Part shown: in pieces, positions 8,483-15,363 of the stretch
How positions within the stretch are numbered: the stretch's first letter is position 1
Layout: each line of letters begins with the position of its first letter
NCBI GenBank assembly: GCA_050179645.1
Contig: JBFXEX010000104.1
Coordinates: forward strand, 1 to 20,351
DNA length: 20,351 nt
From: VAZQ01 sp050179645
Lineage (GTDB): Bacteria > Pseudomonadota > Alphaproteobacteria > Rhizobiales > Xanthobacteraceae
Reading direction: 5' to 3'
The notes under the pieces: generated by a model
Databases searched by the model: none
What the model was told of the DNA's origin: nothing
The model's input: the letters and a program-made list of their open reading frames with translations, nothing else
Translations under genes and position numbers: made by a program

Positions 8483-9306
8483 TTAGTCCGGCTTTTGTTC
8501 CATAGCCCTGGCGAGCCACGCCGCAACGAAGTGGCGTTCGGCGATCATCAGGAGACGCTTGACGACACCGACATCGAGGCCTGTCGGTATGGCGGCCAGA
8601 GCTTCACGCATGTCGAGACCGATCACATGGCCGGCCATGCCGGCACGTCGCCAGATGCCGGGCCGATCGAGACAATCAAGCACCGCTCGTCCCTCATCGG
8701 TCCGCGGCGCAAACACAATCTCCGGGCAACGCTCGCCCGCAACGCTGAGGCCTAACGCACACGGATCGTTGCCGGCGCGGCACTCGGCGCAGTAGCTGGG
8801 GCTCCCGCCTCGCCATCCGGCGAGGCGGGCAATACGTTTCCCTCGGCGGTTTCCTCGTGAATGCGGGCGTTGACGACGGCCAGCACCCGGGCGCGGATCT
8901 CCGGCTCATTGAGCAGCAGCGCGATCGACGCTTCGTCTGGCGCCGCGATGGCAGAGCCGTCCTCGGTCTGTATGCGGCCCCAGCCGTCCTGGCAGGCCAT
9001 CACCAGATTGATCTCGCTCAAGCGCGCCGACGCTGCCTGCAACTTGGGCTGGTCAGCCAGGCCGTCGACGACGAAGTCGTCGCCCAGAATGCCGGCCAAG
9101 GCGCTGGCCGCCTCGCTGCCGGCGACAAGCCCAGCCAGCTGGATACCGACCAGGGCCGCGACGCGGTCAACCTCGAACTGCGTCGCCGGCCGCACCACGA
9201 TCCAGGGCGCGGTGTCGGGAATCTCGTTGCCGTCCGGATCGCGGTCATTGGCGCCGAGCACGACGCGCCGTGCCACCGGTTTACTTTTCCGCAACCGCAA
9301 AAACAT
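8483..9306 (-). CDS. gpG-T fusion tail assembly chaperone made by -1 frameshift
   Basis: Codons 1-157 of G (9306 to 8836) are followed, after a one-base backward slip at GGGAAAC (8836-8842), by 117 residues in the -1 frame ending at 8483, giving a 274-residue fusion. Lambda gpG-T is 279. The -1 frame has no stop between the slip site and 8483. It contains a T-like part (V-F-A-P-R-T-D-E-G-R-A ... L-A-R-A-M-E-Q-K-P-D). No good independent ATG start for T exists, only GTG 8716 without a clear ribosome site. In lambda, G and G-T coat the tape measure and recruit tail tube subunits in a fixed ratio set by slip frequency. The gene pair lies between V and H exactly as in lambda. Confidence 0.85.
8752..9306 (-). 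CDS. Tail assembly chaperone gpG-like
   Basis: A 184-residue protein from ATG 9306 with GAGAGG upstream. Residues 1-40 contain a beta segment (R-R-V-V-L-G-A-N-D-R-D-P-D-G), followed by helices rich in Ala and Leu. The last 30 residues are Ala/Pro/Gly-rich and probably disordered, which makes sense because that part is overwritten by hairpin and frameshift constraints. Most ribosomes should make this product, and a minority the G-T fusion. Confidence 0.8.
   Translation of the reverse strand: MFLRLRKSKPVARRVVLGANDRDPDGNEIPDTAPWIVVRPATQFEVDRVAALVGIQLAGLVAGSEAASALAGILGDDFVVDGLADQPKLQAASARLSEINLVMACQDGWGRIQTEDGSAIAAPDEASIALLLNEPEIRARVLAVVNARIHEETAEGNVLPASPDGEAGAPATAPSAAPATIRVR
8804..8842 (-). promoter_or_regulatory. 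Programmed -1 frameshift signal: slippery heptamer plus hairpin
   Basis: On the minus strand the heptamer G-GGA-AAC (8842 to 8836) lies in the G frame with X-XXY-YYZ phasing, one base different from lambda's GGGAAAG. Six bases later comes CCCGCCTCGCC, loop GGAT, then GGCGAGGCGGG (8829 to 8804): a perfect 11-bp stem of almost only G-C pairs with a four-base loop. Spacing and strength match known stimulatory structures for backward slippage. Confidence 0.88.
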
Positions 9307-9318
9307 CTCAAAGACCTC

Positions 9319-10287
9319 TCAGATTGTGTAGCTCTCGACGCTCGACTTCAGAGTCGCCACCAGCATGGCGTCGCTGTCCGACTGCTCGGCGCGGAAGTTG
9401 AAGGTCTGCTGGATCTTGCCAGGGCCCTGGATCGGCACGCCGACCGGCTCCAACCGCATGTTGGCGGCGAGCAATGACAGCGAGCGATCGGACGATTTCG
9501 ACCACAGCATCTCGCCGGAGAATGCCGTCCCGGCGATGGCGAGATCGTAATAGGTCGAATCGGTAAAGCGCAGGTCGATCGAGCCGTCGAACGTCGCCTC
9601 GCTGTCGAGATCGAAGCCCGACCGCAAAAGGCTTCCGACATAATCTTGGGGCGTGATCTTGTTGTCGTACTTGGCCTTGACCGACATGATGTTGGCGGCA
9701 GCCGTGCCGTTGACCTTGAACACGCCGAGCGCGGCCGGACAATCCTCACGCGCCCACGCGGCGGCCGGCGTGCCGCCGCCGGTCGACGTCACCTTGGCCT
9801 CGGTCTGCCCCATGAAGCCGAGTGTAGCTCGCTGGAAGCCGGCCGCGCGGCTCATTTCGAGTTCGAGCGTATTGGCGACCTGGCCGAGGTCCTGGTAAAA
9901 TAGCACATTGGCGTATTTGCGCTCGTGCGAGCGCCACGGCAGCACTTCCAGCCCAGAACTGAAGCTGTGGGTGTAGGGATCACCCGCCCCACTGACGCTC
10001 GCGGCGCCGAACAGCGCATAGAGCCACAGACCGATATGGTTGAAATCGATTGGCACCACCAGGCCCGGGTCATTGACGATGAGACCCGGCGCCGGCTGGG
10101 TGGTGTCACGGTTGTTGTGGCGGGCAAGACCAAGCAGTGCATCGTTTTCGTAGGGCTGCCTGAACCCCGGCGTGAACGAATAGATGAAGGTCTTGGTCCA
10201 GTTTCCGCTCGGCGCCTCCCCGAAGGTCGTTTCGCTCTTGAGCAGAAAGTCCGTCACCTTGCCGCGCGGAAGAGCCGAAGTCGCCAT
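9319..10287 (-). CDS. Major tail tube protein (lambda gpV position)
   Basis: A 322-residue protein from ATG 10287, with AAGGAG ten bases upstream. Upstream codons in this frame overlap another gene and are rejected. It starts MATSALPRGKVTDFLLKSET and has alternating hydrophobic beta pattern, W/F/Y-rich strands, and a G-x-x-V-P-I-Q-G-P-G-K-I-Q-Q-T-F-N-F stretch near the end. It is larger than lambda gpV (246) but lies between U and G and is a plausible six-fold tube subunit. No named domain was tested. Confidence 0.75.
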   Translation of the reverse strand: MATSALPRGKVTDFLLKSETTFGEAPSGNWTKTFIYSFTPGFRQPYENDALLGLARHNNRDTTQPAPGLIVNDPGLVVPIDFNHIGLWLYALFGAASVSGAGDPYTHSFSSGLEVLPWRSHERKYANVLFYQDLGQVANTLELEMSRAAGFQRATLGFMGQTEAKVTSTGGGTPAAAWAREDCPAALGVFKVNGTAAANIMSVKAKYDNKITPQDYVGSLLRSGFDLDSEATFDGSIDLRFTDSTYYDLAIAGTAFSGEMLWSKSSDRSLSLLAANMRLEPVGVPIQGPGKIQQTFNFRAEQSDSDAMLVATLKSSVESYTI

Positions 10288-10301
10288 GACGGCTGTTCTC
10301 C

Positions 10302-10508
10302 TTAATCGACGAAGCCGCCGATGCGGCGCTCGAAATCGGTTGCCTCGCGGTAGCGCACACCCTCGATATCGAGCTTGCCAATCAGGTCGGGATCGCCACG
10401 GAACACGCGACCGGCCGGATGGCCGGCCCATTCGGCAAGCAGAATGATGTGCAAAGGCAGCGGGTTTCGCGTGCCGGCCTCGGCCGGCGCTTCTTCGGTT
10501 TCAGTCAT
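10302..10508 (-). CDS. Small unknown protein between tail terminator and tail tube genes
   Basis: A 68-residue protein from ATG 10508; GAGG seven bases upstream overlaps the end of the U-like gene. It has an acidic N-terminus (MTETEEAPAEAG), a middle L-H-I-I-L-L-A-E-W-A-G-H-P-A-G and a C-terminal Y-R-E-A-T-D-F-E-R-R-I. Lambda has no gene at this point. It may be a tail accessory protein; no domain is recognised. Confidence 0.65.
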   Translation of the reverse strand: MTETEEAPAEAGTRNPLPLHIILLAEWAGHPAGRVFRGDPDLIGKLDIEGVRYREATDFERRIGGFVD

Positions 10509-10517
10509 GACAGAACC

Positions 10518-10994
10518 TCAGAACGATCGCGATGAGGTGAATGAGAGCTTCATGGTGATCTCAGCGGCAAGCACGTTCGGCATGCCGTCCGTGACGAGGC
10601 CCGAACCGGTGCGCCGAGGAGTGGACATCTCCGCATACGCGATCTTGCCGCCGAGCGTGCGGTCGGCCGCGATCGCATCCCAGATTGCTTCGAGGCCAGC
10701 CTCGAAGGCGTCGCGGCGCTCCGCACGGGTGCCACCCGCCACCACGTAGTCGATCGGCACTGACCACTCGAGCTCGTAGCCTTGGTCGAGGCTGTCGGCG
10801 CCCACGAACTCGTCCGCCTGTTGCTCGCCCGAGTCCCAGATATTGAGATGCTCCTCCAGGCCGGACGGCATTTGGACAAGTCGCGCCGGCAGCGCCTCGT
10901 TCTGCAGCGGCCGCGGGATGGACGCACCAGGAACTTGCGCCGCCGTGTCGAGCACGCCGAACAGCGCTTCAAGCGCATCGCCGAGCGCCGACAT
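10518..10994 (-). CDS. Minor tail protein / tail terminator candidate (lambda gpU position)
   Basis: A 158-residue protein. Start ATG 10994 (MSALGDALEALFGVLD) is chosen because it follows the upstream stop by seven bases; the longer frame would overlap the Z-position gene and encodes a basic shadow-like stretch. Helical N-terminus, then V-D-Y-style strands (E-L-E-W-S-V-P-I-D-Y-V-V-A-G-G), a helix with R-A-E-R-R-D-A-F-E-A-G-L-E-A-I-W-D-A-I, and a C-terminal strand (E-I-T-M-K-L-S-F). This alpha/beta arrangement is that of tail terminators and gpU-like proteins, which cap the tail tube before joining the head. Confidence 0.7.
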   Translation of the reverse strand: MSALGDALEALFGVLDTAAQVPGASIPRPLQNEALPARLVQMPSGLEEHLNIWDSGEQQADEFVGADSLDQGYELEWSVPIDYVVAGGTRAERRDAFEAGLEAIWDAIAADRTLGGKIAYAEMSTPRRTGSGLVTDGMPNVLAAEITMKLSFTSSRSF

Positions 10995-11001
10995 CGCTTG
11001 A

Positions 11002-11655
11002 TTACGCCGCCAGCGCCCGGGCGATCTCGGTGCCGAACAGGTCGGCCCATTGGCCCGCGAGATCGTCCGTGACGCCCTGCCAGTCGAGGCGCTTCTCAAG
11101 GCGGACCTGGCGCACCATCACGAACATCAGCACGAGCTTGTCGAAGCGCGCCTGGATATCGACGCTGCGGCCCTTGGCGCGCGCCCGCTTGAGCTTGCCG
11201 CGCAGGGTGCGATCGATAAAAGCCAGCATCTGGCCGCCGCGGCCCGGGATGAAGATGAGGTCCTGGTCGAACATGCTCTCGACCTCCTCGGGGGTGGCGG
11301 GCCGCCCGCCGCGGCGCGGGGTGCTCTCAGTCGGGATCGCGAGCCACAGACCATCATGATGTAGGATGGTCACCCCGGTCGCGAAGGCGAACAGGATTTT
11401 GGGCGTCTTGCTCCAGACCACGACGGCGGGCCTGTGAGTGCGCACCGCAGCAGATTTTGGGTAGATGTCGACCCGCACCGTGTTGGCGAGCCGATCGCCG
11501 AGGCTGGCGTTTCGAACGGCGCCCCGGTAGGCGAGTTTCGCCCGCGCCGCAAAACGCTCGGCACCGAGGCGTGCGCCCCGGGCGAACCGCAAATGGGTGT
11601 CGCGTGCGAAGGACGCGAGATCGCCCGTGACCACGAGCTTGATCTGAAGTGTCAT
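11002..11655 (-). CDS. DUF6441-like minor tail protein (lambda gpZ position)
   Basis: A 217-residue protein from ATG 11655. It starts MTLQIKLVVTGDLASF and has an early basic helix (residues 22-50), then a beta region (V-V-V-W-S-K-T-P-K-I-L-F-A-F-A-T-G-V-T-I) and P-T-E-S-T-P-R-R-G-G-R-P-A-T-P-E-E-V. This matches my memory of DUF6441 proteins found in the tail-completion position of alphaproteobacterial phages. It probably helps tail completion or head joining as lambda gpZ does. The name rests on recall of the family, not a search. Confidence 0.7.
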   Translation of the reverse strand: MTLQIKLVVTGDLASFARDTHLRFARGARLGAERFAARAKLAYRGAVRNASLGDRLANTVRVDIYPKSAAVRTHRPAVVVWSKTPKILFAFATGVTILHHDGLWLAIPTESTPRRGGRPATPEEVESMFDQDLIFIPGRGGQMLAFIDRTLRGKLKRARAKGRSVDIQARFDKLVLMFVMVRQVRLEKRLDWQGVTDDLAGQWADLFGTEIARALAA

Positions 11656-11668
11656 GGAGGAACAGGCG

Positions 11669-11980
11669 TCAGCGCACCGTCATGACCCAGAGGAGCCGCA
11701 ACGCATCCTCGCAGCGCGGATCGTCCAGGACCATCAAGGTCTCCCCTGAGATCTCAAACGCACCGCCGCGGGCCGGGGCCGCGATCTCGCTCTTGCGGAC
11801 CGTGAGGGTGCGGCCCTCGATCACCGGACGGCCCGATATCCCGGCAAGCTCCCGATCACGCTGGTCGAGCAAAACCCTGCAGGCGACCGGCTCCCCGCTC
11901 GCCGGCGCCGTGTAGGTCGCCTCGACGGTGATGTTCGGATCGTCGAAGATCGCGTTTAGCGCGGCCGTGAACACATCCAC
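11669..11980 (-). CDS. Head-tail attachment protein (lambda gpFII-like)
   Basis: A 103-residue protein from GTG 11980; GAGG seven bases upstream overlaps the capsid gene's stop region. It has M-D-V-F-T-A-A-L-N-A-I-F at the start, V-R-K-S-E-I in the middle, and L-R-C-style terminal strands (L-R-L-L-W-V-M-T-V-R). Size, beta-rich makeup and location right after the major capsid gene fit the gpFII family (117 residues in lambda), which forms the interface between portal ring and tail. An FI-like gene is not present between E and this gene. Confidence 0.72.
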   Translation of the reverse strand: MDVFTAALNAIFDDPNITVEATYTAPASGEPVACRVLLDQRDRELAGISGRPVIEGRTLTVRKSEIAAPARGGAFEISGETLMVLDDPRCEDALRLLWVMTVR

Positions 11981-11989
11981 GGCGTGGCC

Positions 11990-13012
11990 TCAGTTGCTGG
12001 TGTGGATTTTGACCGCGAGCCGCGGACGCTTGTTCACCGGCAGCGGCGACGCCTCGGTCTTCACGTCAATGGCGCTGCCGTCCTGCCGGGCGAGCTGCCG
12101 CGCATAGATCGGCAGCCCCATGGTGTTGACGGTCTCGATCAGGTTGGCGGGCGCCCCATAGGTCACGAAGGTGTCCATGGTGCCGAGCGGGAACGCGATG
12201 CCCTCATTGGCGGGAACGAGGGTCTCGGTGGCGCCGGTCGAGAGCGTGACGGTGGCGTTGTATTCCTCGAATACGATGCCGGCGAACGGGAAGCGCCGGC
12301 GGGTGTCCTCGCGCAGCGGCTGCGCGCCGGTCGACGAGAAGTACTTGTAGGCCTCCTCGACCTTGGAGTGGCTGATCAGCTTGTCGAAGAAGCCGGGGCT
12401 GACCAGAGCCAGCACCCCGCTCATGGTCTCACCCTTGAGCTCGACCTCGATATCCCGCAGCACCTCACGGCACTTGCCCTGCACGTTGGTGCCGGCGGTC
12501 CCGAGCACAAAGTCGACCGACTGCTGGGCGAGGCCGAACTCGTCGAAATAATCATAGAGCTCGGCGCCGGCGCCGTCCTTCACGACCCCGCGCAGCGCAT
12601 TGATCTCCATGTACTCTCGGGTCTGGGCGTGCTTGGCCCGCATCCGGGTGATCTTGCGCTCCATGACGGTGGCGAGGGGATCGGCCGCATCCGCCACCCC
12701 GAAACCTCGCACGCCCTGGATATCCTGCGGGGTGATGACATCGTCATGGGGGATCCACGGCACTGTGAACGAGCGCATCGAGCGGGTATCGCGGTTGGCC
12801 ACGGTAGCCGGCCCACCCAAGGGCACCGTCGGCAGGAGGTTCAGCACCCCCTCGGCCTGCTCGATGATGACGCTGCGCTGGGTAATGCCCTCGAACCGGA
12901 ACAGGCCCATCGCGCCCAGCCGGGTGTAGATGTTGGGCAGGATGTTGATGGCGGTGGTCATCTCGGCGAGCGTGTAACCGCCAGCATCGAAGGGATTGAT
13001 CATGGGTGCCAT
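11990..13012 (-). CDS. Major capsid protein (lambda gpE family)
   Basis: A 340-residue protein (lambda gpE has 341) that forms the icosahedral shell. ATG 13012 (MAPMINPFDAGGYTLAEMT) is chosen over ATG 13048 because AAGGA lies seven bases before it and relatives begin this way. Family features are N-terminal I-L-P-N-I-Y-T-R-L-G, F-R-F-E-G-I-T-Q-R-S-V-I-I-E, then H-D-D-V-I-T-P-Q-D-I-Q-G-V-R-G-F-G near residue 90, and the C-terminal L-I-E-T-V-N-T-M-G-L-P-I-Y-A-R. It follows the decoration gene after a 92-base gap in which I see no gene. Confidence 0.93.
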   Translation of the reverse strand: MAPMINPFDAGGYTLAEMTTAINILPNIYTRLGAMGLFRFEGITQRSVIIEQAEGVLNLLPTVPLGGPATVANRDTRSMRSFTVPWIPHDDVITPQDIQGVRGFGVADAADPLATVMERKITRMRAKHAQTREYMEINALRGVVKDGAGAELYDYFDEFGLAQQSVDFVLGTAGTNVQGKCREVLRDIEVELKGETMSGVLALVSPGFFDKLISHSKVEEAYKYFSSTGAQPLREDTRRRFPFAGIVFEEYNATVTLSTGATETLVPANEGIAFPLGTMDTFVTYGAPANLIETVNTMGLPIYARQLARQDGSAIDVKTEASPLPVNKRPRLAVKIHTSN

Positions 13013-13104
13013 GGAGAGGTCCTTGAAAGCCAAAGGCCTCGACGGCATCTGCCATCGAGACCTTGATGAAGGTGCAGTTGTTTTAGCTGCGGCGGGCCGA
13101 TCGA

Positions 13105-13494
13105 TCAGGCGGTGTCGCGCGGCACCAGGCCGGCAGCTGCGAGCTGCGAGTGCTTTGCGGCATTCTCGGCCGGCTGGTCGACGGACGCGTCGAACACCAG
13201 TGCGGCCTTGGACACGATCGCGGGACCGCGGGCGACCACCAAGCCGGTCTTGTCGGCCGGGGTGGCGTCGACCGCCTCAATCAGCACCGCGATGGCGGTC
13301 TCGGCCCCCTCGTCACCTACGACTTCGGCGGCTGGCGAAAGCCGATACTTGCTGGAAGCCGTGATTTTACCGAGCACGGAGCCCAATGGGTAGTTGGTGC
13401 CGGACTTGAGCGTCACGGTCTCGCGGCAGTAGCTGCTATTGAGCTCGAACTTGAGCAGGTCGCCAAGCGTCGGCGACATGGTGAGAGTGGGCAT
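13105..13494 (-). CDS. Head decoration protein (lambda gpD family)
   Basis: A 129-residue protein from ATG 13494 with GAGGAG seven to eight bases upstream. It would bind as trimers on the outside of the expanded capsid and stabilise it. L-G-D-L-L-K-F-E, R-E-T-V-T-L-K-S-G and G-S-V-L-G-K-I-T are typical of the N-terminal part, and A-I-A-V-L-I-E-A-V-D-A-T plus V-A-R-G-P-A-I-V of the core strands. It lies between the protease/scaffold and the major capsid genes as in lambda, where D is 110 residues. Confidence 0.88.
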   Translation of the reverse strand: MPTLTMSPTLGDLLKFELNSSYCRETVTLKSGTNYPLGSVLGKITASSKYRLSPAAEVVGDEGAETAIAVLIEAVDATPADKTGLVVARGPAIVSKAALVFDASVDQPAENAAKHSQLAAAGLVPRDTA

Positions 13495-13515
13495 GTGTGA
13501 TTCTCCTCGATCCGA

Positions 13516-13932
13516 TCAGGCTTGCGCCGCCACGGCACGCTCTTTGGCGCGGCGTACGATCGCGCTGTCGCCGACGGTTGGCGTGGGCGGAGCTGCCGCG
13601 ATGACGCTCGTTGCCTCGGCGCGCGACGCGAGCGTGTCGAGGATGGAGCGGCGAAGATCGGCCGCGGTGATCCCGCGCCGCATGGCGTCAGCCGCATCGA
13701 CCGAGACGCCAAGCCTTAGGGCCTGCGCCGCGATGGCCGCGATCTCGCCAAACTCGGCGCGCAGCCTGTCCGCGGTCGCAGTTTCATGCAGGAGATCGGG
13801 CGACAGCTCCGGCGCCGGCCTTTGGGCTGGCGTCGGAGGGGGCTCGGCGATTGCCGCTTGCGCCCGATCCACAGGGGCAGCAGCCGGTTCGTTTGGATCA
13901 AGCGCTAGGTGATCGATTTCGTTCTCCGTCAT
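13516..13932 (-). CDS. Nested capsid scaffold protein (lambda Nu3-like), internal start in gpC
   Basis: An in-frame internal ATG at codon 297 of the protease gene would give a 138-residue protein beginning MTENEIDHLALDPNEPAA. It has an acidic start, a Pro-rich linker (P-P-P-T-P-A-Q-R-P) and a helical C-terminus rich in Ala and Arg. Lambda makes Nu3 in the same way from the 3' third of C. Here a perfect AAGGAG lies seven bases before the ATG, far better than the site before the full gene, so the scaffold should be made in excess. Confidence 0.82.
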   Translation of the reverse strand: MTENEIDHLALDPNEPAAAPVDRAQAAIAEPPPTPAQRPAPELSPDLLHETATADRLRAEFGEIAAIAAQALRLGVSVDAADAMRRGITAADLRRSILDTLASRAEATSVIAAAPPTPTVGDSAIVRRAKERAVAAQA

Positions 13933-14820
13933 GGACGGGCTCCTTTTCGGGGGCGGGTTGATAGTGAGTCGCGTCGACGAGGCAGCGCGATCGAGCTCGG
14001 TCGCCATCTCGGCGATCGCCGTATCGAGCCTGCCGACGCGATCGGCCACGCCGGCGCGGACCGCGAGCTCGCCGCGGTAGATCGCGGCATTCGTGCGGCG
14101 TGCCGCATCGCTGGTGATGCGGCGGTTGGCGGCGACCAGCGTGCAGAACTCGGCATAAAGCTGGTCGACATCGGCCTGGATGGTGGCACGGGCTCGCGCT
14201 GACAACGGCTCATGCGCATTGCCGTCGACCTTCTGGTCGCCGGCGAAGACAAAGCTCCACGACAGTCCAGCCTTGGCGTCGGCACCGCTCTCGTCGACAT
14301 GCACCGCGACCACACCAATTGATCCAATCTCACCGGTACGCGTCACGTACAATCGATCGGCCGCACTAGCGATCGCATAGGCTGCCGACAGTGCGCTTTC
14401 GTTGGCGACCGCCCAGACCGGCTTGCCGCTCGCGGTCTTGATCGCGCGAATCTGGTCCACCAGGTCGAACAGGCCTCCGACTTCGCCGCCGGGGGAGTCA
14501 ACATCGAGGATGACGCCGCGCACCGAGGGATCGTCCATGGCGGATGCAATGGCGTTGCCGATGTCGCCGTAGGACAGCAGGCCACTTGTTGCATCGAGAT
14601 AGCCCGAGCGGCTGACCAGCGTGCCGATGACCGACACCACCGCGATCCGCTCCACGGTGATCGAGGTCCGCGGTGCTGGCTCGACCGCCGGATCGACGGA
14701 TTCCACCGGGCTGCCGGCGATCCGCGGGCCCAGAACCCCAAGGATGACCTCGAGCTTGGCGCGCGCGATCATTAGCGGCGTCCCAAATACACGGGAAGCC
14801 ACGTGCGGAAGATCGAGCAT
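13516..14820 (-). CDS. Prohead protease, S49/SppA-like (lambda gpC)
   Basis: A 434-residue protein (lambda gpC has 439). The N-terminal two thirds is an S49 peptidase: V-I-G-T-L-V-S near residue 64, D-S-P-G-G-E-V-G-G at 108-116 (oxyanion region), Ser145 in ESALSAAYAIASAAD as nucleophile, and Lys197 in FAGDQKVDG as likely partner of the Ser-Lys dyad. The last 138 residues are Pro/Ala-rich then helical and form a scaffold that also has its own start (see 13516-13932). The protease removes the scaffold during capsid maturation. The start follows the broken HNH gene by 18 bases; its ribosome site is weak (CCGGA). Confidence 0.92.
   Translation of the reverse strand: MLDLPHVASRVFGTPLMIARAKLEVILGVLGPRIAGSPVESVDPAVEPAPRTSITVERIAVVSVIGTLVSRSGYLDATSGLLSYGDIGNAIASAMDDPSVRGVILDVDSPGGEVGGLFDLVDQIRAIKTASGKPVWAVANESALSAAYAIASAADRLYVTRTGEIGSIGVVAVHVDESGADAKAGLSWSFVFAGDQKVDGNAHEPLSARARATIQADVDQLYAEFCTLVAANRRITSDAARRTNAAIYRGELAVRAGVADRVGRLDTAIAEMATELDRAASSTRLTINPPPKRSPSMTENEIDHLALDPNEPAAAPVDRAQAAIAEPPPTPAQRPAPELSPDLLHETATADRLRAEFGEIAAIAAQALRLGVSVDAADAMRRGITAADLRRSILDTLASRAEATSVIAAAPPTPTVGDSAIVRRAKERAVAAQA
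13940..13945 (-). promoter_or_regulatory. Internal ribosome binding site for the scaffold
   Basis: AAGGAG on the minus strand, seven bases before ATG 13932, inside the coding sequence for Pro-Lys-Arg-Ser-Pro-Ser of the protease. It decides the nested scaffold start. Confidence 0.82.
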
Positions 14821-14838
14821 TCCGGTTGTAGTCCGCTC

Positions 14839-15362
14839 TTAGGCTGCGCGTGCAAACTCGCCAAAATGTTCTTTGGCCGCTTTGCAATAGGCAGCATGCG
14901 CTTCGTCGGCTGTCCTGAAGACGCCGAGGTGAAAAACGCGTCCGGCGACGCGAATCTGCGCCACGAATTTTTTCAATCGTTTTTTGTAGTGGACGCCTTT
15001 GTATCCACACGCATTGTTGATGCGCCTTCGCGAATTTCGCGCGTTCTCGCTGTTGGTTGCGAGCCTCAGATTCACGAAGCGATTATCGGATCGAATGCCG
15101 TTGATATGATCGACATGCTCGATGGGCCAGGTGCCCGTGACATAGAGCCAGGCCAAGCGATGCGCCATGTACAGGCGGCGGTTGATCCTGATGTGCCAAT
15201 ACCCACGAGACTTCGGCAACCGGCAATCGCTCCGGCCGAAATCTTATTGGTATCGATGCGCCAAAAGAATGTTCCGGTATCGGGTTCGTACCTCAGCAGT
15301 CGACGGACTTCGGCGACCGTGAGACAGGCCTCACGGTCCCTTGGCGTCGTCGGAGCTAGCAT
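14839..15362 (-). pseudogene. HNH homing endonuclease with AP2 domain, frameshifted
   Basis: Two frames together make one HNH endonuclease. The first, from ATG 15362 one base after the portal stop, encodes L-T-V-A-E-V-R-R-L-L-R-Y-E-P-D-T-G-T-F-F-W-R and ends its meaningful part at A-G-C near 15227. The second encodes S-R-G-Y-W-H-I-R-I-N, H-R-L-A-W-L-Y-V-T-G-T-W-P, the catalytic V-D-H-I-N-G-I-R-S-D-N-R-F-V-N-L-R, and an AP2-type DNA-binding end (Y-K-G-V-H-Y ... F-H-L-G-V-F-R-T-A-D-E-A-H). The join needs one added base, best in the C run of TTGCCG. Lower GC than its neighbours and its insertion between B and C suggest a mobile endonuclease gene. A shortened protein from TTG 15219 would keep HNH and AP2. 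Confidence 0.85.
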
Positions 15363-15363
15363 T

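Noticed and set aside
7425..8486. Plus-strand frame of 353 codons
   Set aside because: Antisense shadow of the tape measure gene.
8483..8716. T as an independent 77-residue gene from GTG
   Set aside because: No clear ribosome site, and the frame is open upstream to the slip site, so the frameshift fusion explains it better.
11984..13066. Plus-strand frame of 360 codons
   Set aside because: Lies exactly opposite the major capsid gene, and its composition is typical of an antisense shadow.
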